Below, piece after piece: positions 1-8,723 of a stretch of 64,000 nt of DNA. Each line of letters starts with the position of its first letter. Position 1 is the first letter of the stretch. The stretch comes from Paenibacillus paridis (GTDB lineage Bacteria; Bacillota; Bacilli; Paenibacillales; Paenibacillaceae). Location of the stretch: positions 124,001 through 188,000 of the forward strand of contig NZ_VCIX01000075.1 of the NCBI RefSeq assembly GCF_006345825.1, read 5' to 3'. The position numbers and the translations under genes were made by a program. The notes beneath the pieces were generated by a model that saw nothing but the letters and a program-made list of their open reading frames with translations, did no database searches and was not told the origin of the DNA.

Positions 1-389
1 CGGTAGCAGCCGATCACGATTACATGAAGCGTACTGCCGATACTATTGAAGCAGCGTTAACTGTACCAGGCGTAGGCGGCATCAAGCGTTACGAGGATGA
101 TAACTATATTGGAGGAAATCCTTGGATTCTCACTACCCTATGGCTTGCCCATTATCGGATTCAAACGGGAAGCTTAGACGAAGCGAGAAAGCTGCTGAAA
201 TGGGCAGTCGATCACCGTACCGAAACGGGCTTATTGCCTGAGCAAGTAGACAAAAACACAGGCGAAACTGCCTGGGTTGTCCCACTAACCTGGTCTCACG
301 CCATGTTTGTTCTTACCCTGTTCATGCTAGCGGATGCGGAAGCCGCACGTTTAAATGACCCCGCAATCAGCAAAGTAAGCCTAGTCTAA
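1..389 (+). CDS. Glucoamylase-type GH15 protein, 3' part only
   Basis: The frame is open to the left window edge, so this is the last ~129 residues of a longer protein. Visible are an Arg-Tyr-Glu (RYEDD) segment, a GGNPWILTTLWLAHY stretch and a TGLLPEQVD ... WVVPLTWSHAMF segment near the C terminus. These are typical of the last helices of the (alpha/alpha)6 barrel of GH15 glucoamylases and trehalases, where the LPEQ glutamate is the usual catalytic base. The family hydrolyses terminal alpha-glucosidic bonds. The first in-frame Met (position 24) is internal, not a start. No signal peptide can be judged. It is followed by a long repeat-filled intergenic region. Family confidence is fairly high; substrate is unknown. 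Confidence 0.75.
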   Translation, partial: VAADHDYMKRTADTIEAALTVPGVGGIKRYEDDNYIGGNPWILTTLWLAHYRIQTGSLDEARKLLKWAVDHRTETGLLPEQVDKNTGETAWVVPLTWSHAMFVLTLFMLADAEAARLNDPAISKVSLV

Positions 390-574
390 AACAAACTGCC
401 TAACTACAATAAACAGCTGGACAGACGCATTTCATCTGTTCAGCTGTTTGTATATTTTTACGGATTACTGCCTGACGTCAGTTCATCCGTACTCTCCTAT
501 TAACATCCGGCTCCTAACCTGCTGATTCCCATTTATGTGCTGCGTTATGCTGTACCGTGCCGAACCGAGCCATT

Positions 575-618
575 CCATTTCCAGTTCAAGTTACAGTTCA
601 AGTTCCAGTTCCAGTTAA
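575..618. repeat. Hexanucleotide microsatellite
   Basis: Imperfect tandem hexamers of the type CAGTTC / AAGTTC / CAGTTA, about seven units, sit directly before the first unit of the 246-bp array. There is no coding potential and no obvious function; replication slippage is the likely origin. Confidence 0.7.
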
Positions 619-620
619 AT

Positions 621-1466
621 AGCTATCTTGTACGATCGCAGTAACTTCTTCTATTTAGGCCTTCTCCCCGCTCCTATCCTGCACGTTTGCACTAACTTTG
701 GCCTCCGCTGCGTAATATAGCCGAAATTGGAGCCCTATATTGTACTGCATACAGGATAAATTCCCTCAAGGAAGAAAAAGCAGCTTCCTGCCTGCATAAA
801 TACAACATAGCAGCTCAGCGCTTCCAAACGCACCCTAACCGCGAACATCTTATAACCAATTAAATAGGCATCCTGCACGATCGCAGTAACTTCTTCTATT
901 TAAGCCTTTTCCCCGCCCCTATCCTGCACGTTTGCACTAACTTTGGCCTCCGCTGCGTAATATAGCCGAAATCGGAGCCCTATATTGTACTGCATACAGG
1001 ATAGATTCCCTCAAGGAAGAAAAAGCAGCTTCCTGCCTGCATAAATACAACATAGCAGCTCAGCGCTTCCACTCCGTACCCTAACCGCGAACATCTTTCA
1101 ACTAGTTAAATAGCTATCCTGCACGTTCGCAGTAACTTCTTCTATTTAAGCCTTCTCCCCGATCCTATCCTGCACGTTTGCACTAACTTTGGCCTCCGTT
1201 GCGTAATATAGCCGAAATTGGAGCTCTATATTGTACTGCATGCAGCATAGGTCCCCCCAAGGAAGATAAAGCAGCTTCCTGCCTGCATAAATACAACATA
1301 GCAGCTCAGCGCTTCCACTCCGCACCCTAACCGCGAACATCTTATAACCAATTAAATAGCTATCCTGCACGATCGCAGTAACTTCTTCTATTTAAGCCTT
1401 CTCCCCACTCCTATCCTGCACGCTTGCACTAACTTTGGCCTCCGCAGCGTAATATAGCCGAAAAAT
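621..1466. repeat. Tandem array, period about 246 bp, ~3.4 units
   Basis: Units start near 621, 866, 1112 and 1358; the anchor CGATCGCAGTAACTTCTTCT recurs at 633, 878, 1124 (one change) and 1370. The last unit stops after GTAATATAGCCGAAA near 1460. Each unit holds two related direct elements beginning TATCCTGCACG, about 51 bp apart, and an inverted version ending ACAGGATA about 60 bp further on. Copies differ by scattered substitutions. No ORF has an RBS or a recognisable product; the 74-codon minus ORF at 1146-1370 lies wholly inside the repeat. The remainder of 390-1640 shows nothing else recognisable. Confidence 0.9.
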
Positions 1467-1643
1467 AGAGCGCATAATCAGCCACTTTCAAGCTTATATC
1501 TCCACTACCTAGCCTACAAATTAGCCGAAGCACAGCGAGCATACATCACTTCTATCTCCATTGGCCATCAGCACGCTAACCCTTCATTTTCGATAAACAT
1601 GCGACATAGCCTGTTTCATTTATCCGATATACGGGTAATGATA

Positions 1644-1672
1644 TTGACAAGCGACAGTTAATTTGTAATAAT
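1644..1672 (+). promoter_or_regulatory. Putative dps promoter
   Basis: TTGACA at 1644-1649 is a perfect -35 hexamer. An AT-rich TAATAA/AATAAT at 1666-1672 lies 16-17 bases downstream as the likely -10. The PerR-like box overlaps the -10, a position suited to repression. Confidence 0.5.
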
Positions 1673-1677
1673 TATAA
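1663..1677. promoter_or_regulatory. PerR-box-like operator
   Basis: TTGTAATAATTATAA matches the inverted-repeat PerR consensus TTATAATNATTATAA at all but one defined position. It overlaps the promoter of the Dps gene. In Bacillus subtilis the dps homologue mrgA is PerR-repressed and induced by peroxide, so the placement fits. Binding is inferred, not shown. Confidence 0.6.
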
Positions 1678-1778
1678 ACAAGGAGTTAGTCTAAATCATT
1701 ATTATTCGTTGCTTTCCCAATCATTTTGTATTCACTACCCTTTAATAGCGCAAACTACCATGAGAAAGGATGATCATT

Positions 1779-2240
1779 ATGACAACAGCAACTACAGCTA
1801 AATCTACAACTGTACAGGAGCACCTGAACCACCAAATTGCCAATTGGAGCGTGCTTTACATCAAGCTTCACAATTACCACTGGTACGTGAAGGGTTCGCA
1901 GTTCTTTACCCTGCACGTCAAATTTCAGGAGCTATACGAGGAAGCAGCTCTTCACGTCGATGAGCTGGCAGAGCGCCTGCTCGCCTTGAAAGGCAAGCCT
2001 ATCGCGACGATGAAAGAGCATTTGAAAGCATCGAGCATCGAGGAAGCTTCGAATAAAGAAGATGCCACGCAAATGGTCGATCAATTGATCGCGGATTTCG
2101 CTAAGATTATTGGCGAGCTGAAGGAAGGCATGGAAGCAGCACAGGAAGCCAAGGATGAGACGACAGCTGATATGCTGCTCGCGATTCATACAGCGCTTGA
2201 GAAGCATGTATGGATGCTAAGTGCCTTCAACGGCAAATAA
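1779..2240 (+). CDS. dps: Dps-family DNA-starvation ferritin
   Basis: 153-residue ferritin-like protein that oxidises and stores iron with peroxide, protecting DNA. The ferroxidase pattern is visible: H34, H46, D61 and E65, with the H-x11-H-x14-D-x3-E spacing of Dps dimer-interface sites. A Lys/Thr-containing N-terminal tail precedes helix A. Start chosen at ATG 1779 because AAAGGA at 1765-1770 gives 8-base spacing; an ATG at 1770 would overlap the SD. Single gene, with a strong bidirectional terminator downstream, and a PerR-like box upstream suggesting peroxide induction. Whether it binds DNA cannot be decided from sequence. Confidence 0.93.
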   Translation: MTTATTAKSTTVQEHLNHQIANWSVLYIKLHNYHWYVKGSQFFTLHVKFQELYEEAALHVDELAERLLALKGKPIATMKEHLKASSIEEASNKEDATQMVDQLIADFAKIIGELKEGMEAAQEAKDETTADMLLAIHTALEKHVWMLSAFNGK

Positions 2241-2353
2241 GCGATAAAGCCAAGCAACAACGCCTTCGGCGTCCTTAAGACGCTGAAGCAGCTTAGACGG
2301 TGAAATATAAAGCTTTTATAAGCGAACAAGCTTATGAATTCTTATATTTTGAT

Positions 2354-2399
2354 AAAGAGGGTGCGCCAGCTGCATGATTGCTGCTGGCGCACCCTCTTT
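2354..2399. terminator. Bidirectional terminator
   Basis: A perfect 17-bp stem (2354-2370 with 2383-2399; core GGGTGCGCCAGC) and a 12-base loop, with AAA/TTT at the ends, lies between the convergent dps and permease genes. It can serve both. Confidence 0.85.
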
Positions 2400-2425
2400 G
2401 CTTATGAAAAGCTTATATCCATCCT

Positions 2426-5194
2426 TCATTCATTCCCTACGCGTAGAGCATCCACTGCTTTAAGCCGAAGCGCTGCCCTTGCAGGTAGCAGATTAATGAA
2501 AAAGGAAGCGATCACCAAGCTGCCGATAATCGGAAGCAGAATGCCGAAAGGATAATGAAAGATGACGGGCTCCTCATATACACGGATATCATGTTTTAGG
2601 TTTTCAGAAAAAATACGGACTCCGCTGGATCCAATTGCCCAGCCTGCCAATAAACCGACAACGCTGATCACAAAACCTTCAATGAAAAACATTCCGTAGA
2701 TTTGTTTGCTTGGTACGCCAATGCAGCGCATCATCGCTACTTGTTTGCTTCGTTCGCGTACGGAACGGAACTGAATGATCGCCAGACCCATCAATCCAAT
2801 GAAGGCCGAGATGACCGTAAACCCGATAAAGCCGATCCCAAGCTGCTTGTTCAATAACTGCTCCGCTGAATTTTTCAAATAAGGCACGTTAAAGGTTAAC
2901 ACGCCTTGAACAGCAAACCTCTCCTCCAACGCTTGAGCCGTCTTGATGTCCTTATAATCAAATTGAAACAATACAAAGCCGAGATCATTCTGATTCATCC
3001 ACTTGTGTCCAAAAGGACGAAGCTCCTCCACGACCTTCTCATTCATAAAGGTGGCTCCGTAAAAGTCCATCAACAAATTCGATGCATCATTCGGAACAAA
3101 TCCGGCCACGATAAACGTTCGCTCGGTCAATGGCTCCCACGCCTCCGTGTCTGATCTGAGCTTGTTTTCATAGACTGGGAGCCTGATGGAATCGCCCGCC
3201 TTCACTAGCGTAATATCATCAGAATAAAGCGGGTCCTTCATGCTAAAAAAGTGCGGCAAAATAATATAATCCGAATTATTCCGCACAGCTTCCCAAGCGG
3301 CGGCATCATCGGAGAAGTTAGAGGCACGTGCCAATAATGCTTTCGGATGATTCCCCACTAACTCTTCGGTAACAGGAACCACCGCTTGAGCTATGCCATT
3401 CTCCACCATACTTAGCATATATGGCTCTATCGTTACCGTTCCCTTCATTTGCCCATGAATGAATGAGTCACTTGCAGCCGCTTCTACTATATTCTGCTGC
3501 TCCTCCGTTGTGCGATAAGAAGCGTAACCGCCAAAACCAAAAACACTTTGGTTCGTTCGATTAACGTCTCCGTTTGCAAGAATAAGCTGCAAAATGCAGA
3601 CAACAAGGGTAATGGTCATCATAACAAGCGAGAACAAGAGCGCTGTCGTATACGATCTGCCTTTATGCCATCTGGGATATTTAAGCGCGAGCATCACCGA
3701 TAACCGCGGAATCCCGACTATTCGGAGAATCTTGTGCAGGGGAACATCCATTTTTTCCATTAAAGTTAAAAAGATAGATAACACGTAACAACAAGCAATT
3801 AGCCAAGTTGCTGCTATGAGCAGAACATTCTCTCCCTTTAATTCAGGCGGCTCAACAAAAGCAAAAACAAAATGCACGGCAGTTCCTGATATTCCAATGA
3901 TTCCAAGAGCGAGTGCAGCTACGCCTTTTTTTCCACGCACTCTCCCTTTCCCTCTACCCGCTTGCTTCATCTGCGACGGCCCTCGCAAAGCTTCAACAAT
4001 ACCAAATTGGCTCACGCGCCGAGCCGCCAGCAAAGAAATCATGGCGAGAAATAAAAGGATAACCGCAAAAACGATAACCGTTGTGCTCAAGGAAATATAA
4101 GGCTGAACCGTGATATTGCTGCCAGCCATTCGAGAAAGCTCCGCGGCATAGCTTCCATAAAACAAACGGATGAGCTGATAACCGCCTAGCATGCCGGCTA
4201 TTGTACCGAGCAGGGCGCTGAAGAAGGAAAGCAACAAAGCTTCCGCTGTAAACATCGCCGATATATTCGGTTTGGAGAAACCGATAGCACGCAAAATGCC
4301 ATACATCTCCTGTCTGGATTCACCGATCATCGTCAGCACCTGGCGCATGAAGAGCATGCTTGAAGCGATCGCAACGGCACTGATCATTCCAATAATCAGC
4401 GTAAAATTCATCTTTTCGAATTTTTGTTGGGCATTCAGCTTTAAATAATCCACACGGAAAGGCAGATCCTGCATGAAAAACATCCCTTGCAAGTCGATAG
4501 CCGGGTTGGTGTGTCCCAATAGAACAGCATCATAGCTCCCCGCCATTCGTCCTGAAAGTTTACGTACAGCAGACTCAGAGCCAATAATCGTACCGGAAAA
4601 TGCACCCGTTTCCAGATATCCGGTTAATCCGCGCTGCTCCGTTACAGCTCTAATACGAAATAGCTGCTCGCCATTTTGTACCGCGACAGCGAGCACATCA
4701 CCGGTTTGGACATCCAGCAGGTTCGCTGTTTCACGATTAATAATGAGCTCGTCGTCTGCCAGCCCCTCCCGCCATAGAGCATTGCCAACAGGATCAAAGC
4801 TAACAGCCTCCTCCATAGGAAAACCAATAAACAATATGTTTTTCAGCGCTGCTCCCGCGCCTGCATCGGCATCCGCGGCAATGACAGCTGCTTCTGTTCT
4901 CACATAGGGCAGCAGCGTATAGCCATCATTTTCAGTACGCTCTAAAAGTGTAGCGATCTCCCCCGCCGTAAAGCCTCCGCTCTCGGACTTCTCCGGGGAT
5001 AGCTTCCAATTAATCGGTCCGAGATGAGTCTCTATCCACGCCTTTCCGCTGCTTTGAACCGATTCATAGTTAACCGCGCTAAGGGCAATCAGCATCGCTC
5101 CGATCGCTCCGGCAAACACCGTAAGCAGCGTCTGCTTCCACTGCTTTCGCAGATTGCCTGCCGCCATACGCCATATCAGTCCAGACCTGATCAT
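2426..5194 (-). CDS. FtsX/MacB-type ABC transporter permease
   Basis: 922-residue membrane protein. One N-terminal TM helix (about 19-42) is followed by a large extracytoplasmic domain (about 45-265). A first FtsX block has three TM helices (about 268-390), then a further TM pair (about 425-480). A second membrane anchor and extracytoplasmic domain follow, and a C-terminal FtsX block has three TM helices (about 780-905). This duplicated layout is that of MacB/LolCDE-superfamily permeases with two FtsX domains. ATG 5194 overlaps the stop of the ATPase gene by 4 bases, so translation is probably coupled. The substrate is not determinable; export or extraction of lipids, peptides or antibiotics is the usual role. 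It is the last gene of a TCS-ABC operon. Confidence 0.88.
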   Translation of the reverse strand: MIRSGLIWRMAAGNLRKQWKQTLLTVFAGAIGAMLIALSAVNYESVQSSGKAWIETHLGPINWKLSPEKSESGGFTAGEIATLLERTENDGYTLLPYVRTEAAVIAADADAGAGAALKNILFIGFPMEEAVSFDPVGNALWREGLADDELIINRETANLLDVQTGDVLAVAVQNGEQLFRIRAVTEQRGLTGYLETGAFSGTIIGSESAVRKLSGRMAGSYDAVLLGHTNPAIDLQGMFFMQDLPFRVDYLKLNAQQKFEKMNFTLIIGMISAVAIASSMLFMRQVLTMIGESRQEMYGILRAIGFSKPNISAMFTAEALLLSFFSALLGTIAGMLGGYQLIRLFYGSYAAELSRMAGSNITVQPYISLSTTVIVFAVILLFLAMISLLAARRVSQFGIVEALRGPSQMKQAGRGKGRVRGKKGVAALALGIIGISGTAVHFVFAFVEPPELKGENVLLIAATWLIACCYVLSIFLTLMEKMDVPLHKILRIVGIPRLSVMLALKYPRWHKGRSYTTALLFSLVMMTITLVVCILQLILANGDVNRTNQSVFGFGGYASYRTTEEQQNIVEAAASDSFIHGQMKGTVTIEPYMLSMVENGIAQAVVPVTEELVGNHPKALLARASNFSDDAAAWEAVRNNSDYIILPHFFSMKDPLYSDDITLVKAGDSIRLPVYENKLRSDTEAWEPLTERTFIVAGFVPNDASNLLMDFYGATFMNEKVVEELRPFGHKWMNQNDLGFVLFQFDYKDIKTAQALEERFAVQGVLTFNVPYLKNSAEQLLNKQLGIGFIGFTVISAFIGLMGLAIIQFRSVRERSKQVAMMRCIGVPSKQIYGMFFIEGFVISVVGLLAGWAIGSSGVRIFSENLKHDIRVYEEPVIFHYPFGILLPIIGSLVIASFFINLLPARAALRLKAVDALRVGNE

Positions 5195-5874
5195 GGCGTC
5201 ATGCCCCCATCATAAATGACTCGGCCATTTTGCATCCGAATGATACGCGATGCTCGGCCCGCCATCCGCGCGTCATGAGTAACCATTATAATGGTTGTCC
5301 CATAATGACTGTTCAACATCTCCAGCATTCCGATAACCTGCTCTGCCGTTTCCGTATCCAACGCACCTGTTGGCTCATCCGCCCAAATGATGTCAGGCTT
5401 CCCAACGATGGCCCGGGCAATTGCCACACGTTGATTTTGCCCGCCTGATAATGCACCGGGATACTGATTCACCTTATCCGCAAGCCCAACCTCTTTAAGC
5501 GCTTCAAGCGAACGTTCCTTCGCCTTAGCTGAAGAAACGCCGGATGCAATGAGCGGCAAAGCAGCATTCTCCCATGCATTCAATACAGGAACGAGGTGGT
5601 AGGACTGAAACACAAACCCCATTTTTGCAAGCCGCAGCTTCGCGATTTTTTTGTCATCCCATGCATGAATCGGCGCATCGCCAATCCATATTTCACCGCT
5701 ATCGACGGATTCGATACCCGCCAAAAGATGAAGCAGCGTCGACTTGCCGCAGCCGGAAGGGCCCGTAATCGATACCATTTCACCCTTGCTGATCGTAAAA
5801 GATACGTCGCGAAGCGCCCGAGCCGCCGCTTCACCCTTGCCATACGTCTTAGATATTCCTTTAACAGTAATCAT
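5191..5874 (-). CDS. ABC transporter ATP-binding protein (LolD/MacB type)
   Basis: 227 residues. Walker A GPSGCGKST (about 39-47), ABC signature LSGGQNQRVAIARA (about 143-156), Walker B IIWADEP (about 164-170) and H-loop VTHDAR (about 198) are all intact. The family powers mechanotransmission by FtsX-type permeases. Its partner is the overlapping downstream permease. The start at 5874 follows an AGGTGA-type SD (GAGGTGAAG) read on the minus strand. It lies 95 bp downstream of the histidine kinase gene, so the four genes probably form one transcription unit. Confidence 0.92.
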   Translation of the reverse strand: MITVKGISKTYGKGEAAARALRDVSFTISKGEMVSITGPSGCGKSTLLHLLAGIESVDSGEIWIGDAPIHAWDDKKIAKLRLAKMGFVFQSYHLVPVLNAWENAALPLIASGVSSAKAKERSLEALKEVGLADKVNQYPGALSGGQNQRVAIARAIVGKPDIIWADEPTGALDTETAEQVIGMLEMLNSHYGTTIIMVTHDARMAGRASRIIRMQNGRVIYDGGMTP

Positions 5875-5969
5875 CCTGATGCTTCACCTCTTGTTCCATA
5901 GAATGCTCTCACTTTAGCAAATCGATATGCATTCTTAATGGAGCAAATATGCAGAACTTGTGCAGTTCG

Positions 5970-7274
5970 CTAGTCTTTCATAATGGGCAGCCGCAGAGCA
6001 AAGGTAGCTCCATTGCCATACTCGCTGCTCACGGTAATTGTCCCGCCGTGCACGTTCGCGAACTGCTGCGCGATCGCAAGTCCAAGTCCCAAGCCAGCGG
6101 CACGCTTGCTTGTTCTCACCTTCGAACTTCCACGGTAAAATCGGTCAAACACAAAGGCTAACTCCTCCTCCTCGATTCCAACGCCGTCATCGGCTATGCT
6201 GAGCAAAGCTTGTCCATCTTCCAATAAAATGGCCACGCAAAGCTCCTGGTGAGCATGCTGAAGCGCATTGCCAACCAGATTGATCATAATTTGTCTAACC
6301 CGGGCCTCATCTGCATAGATACGGATATCCTGATCCTTTTCCATGATGAACTTCATCTCTTGTTCCTCCGTGCCGACTACGAGTGCCTCTACGACCGATT
6401 CCGCAAGCCTCGTTAGCGAAAACCAGTGCTTATTGAGCGGCAGATGCCCTGATTCCGCAAGCGATAGCTCCTGCAAGTCACGAACCAGCTTCGTGAGGCG
6501 AAGCGTCTCGTCATGGAGAGATACGATTTTGGATAAAGGGAGCGGTTGCCCTTCCTGTATGGCGTTATCCAGCTGCGTACGCATAACTGCAATCGGAGTC
6601 CGAAGCTCATGAGCAATATCTGCTACCATTGTCCTCCGCACCGTCTCCAAACGTTCCGCGCGCTGCGCAAGCTCTTCAATTAAGCTTAATGCCTCACTAA
6701 GCTTAACTTTACTTTCTACGTTTTTACTCTTAACCGGGGCAGAACGTTGCCAAATGGCTAGGGCAATCCGATCCTCTGCCTGCTCCGCGATAACCTTCCT
6801 TTGGCGGAGCAACCAAGCCCCGAGCAAATAAACAAGCAGCATCACTGCCAGCGGAAGCAAAAGTTCTTTGCTTCCGACCTTTTGCTTCGCTGCATGGATC
6901 TGCGTGAATCCGACAATGACGTTATCGGACAAAACCGCTATTTTGCGAGCGGCAGCTTCGCGGGGCCCTTGGTTTTTCAGCTCTGCTACTGTCCTTCCAT
7001 CTTTATCATATACCGTTACCGAAGCCACATTATTTTCCGAAAGCATAAAGCGGTCAGTCCTCAAACGTTCCCCCAGTCCGGACCAGCTGCCTGTTGATTC
7101 GTAAAACAGCTTGGCATATCCGTTCCAAAAAAGCTGACTCGCCCTTTGTTCTACCTGATTAGCATCTGCCACCAACCATTGCATTCCAAGAAACGTCACC
7201 ATGCCTGCCAAAACGGTGATCGCAGCCAGCCAGCGCTTCTCCTTCGCTCTGCCGATTAAACCGTTCCTCTTCAC
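5970..7274 (-). CDS. Sensor histidine kinase (HisKA type)
   Basis: 434 residues: TM1 about 14-33, extracytoplasmic sensor about 35-137, TM2 about 138-156, a cytoplasmic linker without a clear HAMP match, HisKA with phospho-acceptor H222 in AHELRTP, and an N-box around N332/N336. The G1 box DDGVGI is at about 362-367 and G2 GLGLGLA follows near 395-401. The start overlaps the response-regulator stop by 4 bases, so the two are coupled partners. The sensor domain is much larger than in BceS-type intramembrane kinases, so this is not a standard Bce module despite the adjacent ABC genes. Signal unknown. Confidence 0.9.
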   Translation of the reverse strand: MKRNGLIGRAKEKRWLAAITVLAGMVTFLGMQWLVADANQVEQRASQLFWNGYAKLFYESTGSWSGLGERLRTDRFMLSENNVASVTVYDKDGRTVAELKNQGPREAAARKIAVLSDNVIVGFTQIHAAKQKVGSKELLLPLAVMLLVYLLGAWLLRQRKVIAEQAEDRIALAIWQRSAPVKSKNVESKVKLSEALSLIEELAQRAERLETVRRTMVADIAHELRTPIAVMRTQLDNAIQEGQPLPLSKIVSLHDETLRLTKLVRDLQELSLAESGHLPLNKHWFSLTRLAESVVEALVVGTEEQEMKFIMEKDQDIRIYADEARVRQIMINLVGNALQHAHQELCVAILLEDGQALLSIADDGVGIEEEELAFVFDRFYRGSSKVRTSKRAAGLGLGLAIAQQFANVHGGTITVSSEYGNGATFALRLPIMKD

Positions 7275-7984
7275 CGGAACTCCTCCGCAAATCGGTAGCC
7301 CACGCCATAAACCGTTTGAATCAGCTCCTGCTTCTCTTTCCCGACCTCCAGCTTGCGCCGCAAATTACGGATATGGGAATCCAGCGTTCTCTCATAGCCT
7401 AGGAAGCTGTCTCCAAGCGCCTCGTCCATTAAATGAGTACGGGTAAATACCCTCCCAGGATAAGCCGCCAGCTTCGACAGCAACAAAAACTCGGTACGCG
7501 TCAAATCAAGCTTTTGTCCGTTCAAAAATGCTGCGAAGCGCTGTTGGTCAAGCAAAAGCCCTCCTCGCTGAATCAGCGTTTCTTCGTCCAGCATTGAGAC
7601 CTCCTCACCGTTCCTGCTTGCTCTGCGCATCACCGCTTTAATTCTGGCACTCAATTCCCTCAATCCGAAAGGTTTCGTCAAATAATCATCCGCCCCAAGC
7701 TCAAGCGCCAGTACTTTATCGAATTCATCCCCCTTAGCCGTTACCATAATGAAGGGCAGCTTCCATTCCCGCTCGTTCCGCTTGCATATTTCAATTCCGC
7801 TCGCCCCGCCAGGCAGCATCCAGTCCACCAATAACAAATCCGGGCTTATTTCCGCGATAAGACTCTCCGCTTCCTGAAGGCTCGTAGCCCCGTGTACCTC
7901 TATAGATTCCTTATGTAAAAATTCAGTACATTCCTGCAGCAACTGCAGCTCATCCTCAATCCATACGATTTTCAAGCCAATCAC
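7271..7984 (-). CDS. OmpR-family response regulator
   Basis: 237 residues. The receiver domain is 1-118 with acidic residues E10/D11, phospho-acceptor D54 (LLLVD), T82 and K104 (TKPF). The C-terminal winged helix is about 135-235 with the DSHIRNLRRKLE recognition region and TVYGVGYRF wing. It is the first gene of the operon with the kinase and ABC genes, which it most likely controls. ATG 7984 is preceded on the minus strand by GAGGGGAG at good spacing. Confidence 0.92.
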   Translation of the reverse strand: MIGLKIVWIEDELQLLQECTEFLHKESIEVHGATSLQEAESLIAEISPDLLLVDWMLPGGASGIEICKRNEREWKLPFIMVTAKGDEFDKVLALELGADDYLTKPFGLRELSARIKAVMRRASRNGEEVSMLDEETLIQRGGLLLDQQRFAAFLNGQKLDLTRTEFLLLSKLAAYPGRVFTRTHLMDEALGDSFLGYERTLDSHIRNLRRKLEVGKEKQELIQTVYGVGYRFAEEFR

Positions 7985-8007
7985 GCTCCCCTCTACAAAT
8001 TGTTACA

Positions 8008-8040
8008 TAAAAAAACAGTTCTTCCAAGTAGGAAGAACTG
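8008..8040 (-). terminator. Terminator of the FAH-family gene
   Basis: A 10-bp perfect stem (8016-8025 with 8031-8040, CAGTTCTTCC and its inverse) has a 5-base loop. On the minus strand it is followed by a run of eight T, directly after the stop codon of the gene ending at 8053. Confidence 0.85.
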
Positions 8041-8052
8041 TCGTACAACCGT

Positions 8053-8685
8053 CTAAACTAATTTTATGCTGCAATTCCCTACTGGCTCGCCAGCCCAAAG
8101 GGCTTGCAGCTGATCGCCATCCTGCAGAGCCGCTACGCCAGCCGGGGTCCCTGTATAAATGACATCGCCCGCGCTAAGGCCATAATGCTCGCCTACATAT
8201 TCAATCAGCTCGGATACGCTAAACAGCATGTCGCTCGCTTGGCCGCGCTGAGCCGTTTCCCCATTGCGCAGCAGGACGAACTCCGTCTCTGCCAGCACCG
8301 CTGCGCCTGGATAAGCAAGCCATTCGCCAAGCGGCGCCGAACTCTTGAAGCCTTTGGCAGCCAGCCAAGGCTGCCCCTTTGCCTTCAGCTTGGACTGCAC
8401 GTCGCGCAGCGTCAAGTCGAGCCCCAGCGCCATAGCATCAATTAGCTGCTCGGCATCGATGCCCGGTTCATAGGACTTGCCTATCCGCAAGACGATCTCC
8501 AGCTCAAAATGCACCTCGCCTACATCGCCCGGAAGCTCCACGGCATTGCCGTTCATCGGGACTACGGCATGAGACGGCTTCGTAAACACGAGCGGCTCAT
8601 CCGGAATTTCGTTGCCAAGCTCCAATGCGTGAAGCCTGTAGTTGCGTCCTATGCAATAAACATTGCGAATGTCGTTAGCGCTCAT
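8053..8685 (-). CDS. Fumarylacetoacetate hydrolase (FAH) family protein
   Basis: 210 residues, the length of the compact one-domain FAH-fold enzymes (YcgM-like). Visible features are the N-terminal CIGRNYRLHALELGN segment, the GEVHFELEIVLRIG strand with the paired metal-binding glutamates, LGLDLTLRDVQ with the third acidic ligand, the AKGF motif and a C-terminal YTGTPAGVAAL. Members hydrolyse or decarboxylate beta-diketo acids such as acylpyruvates, using Mg or Mn. Substrate is not predictable. It lies 38 bp downstream of the ABC-F gene, with its own terminator after it. Confidence 0.88.
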   Translation of the reverse strand: MSANDIRNVYCIGRNYRLHALELGNEIPDEPLVFTKPSHAVVPMNGNAVELPGDVGEVHFELEIVLRIGKSYEPGIDAEQLIDAMALGLDLTLRDVQSKLKAKGQPWLAAKGFKSSAPLGEWLAYPGAAVLAETEFVLLRNGETAQRGQASDMLFSVSELIEYVGEHYGLSAGDVIYTGTPAGVAALQDGDQLQALWAGEPVGNCSIKLV

Positions 8686-8723
8686 CAGCTCAGCCGCCCT
8701 TCGTCATATGAAATAAAATCCTT

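Noticed and set aside
1146..1370. 74-codon minus-strand ORF
   Set aside because: Lies wholly within the 246-bp repeat, has no SD, and its equivalents in the other units are interrupted.
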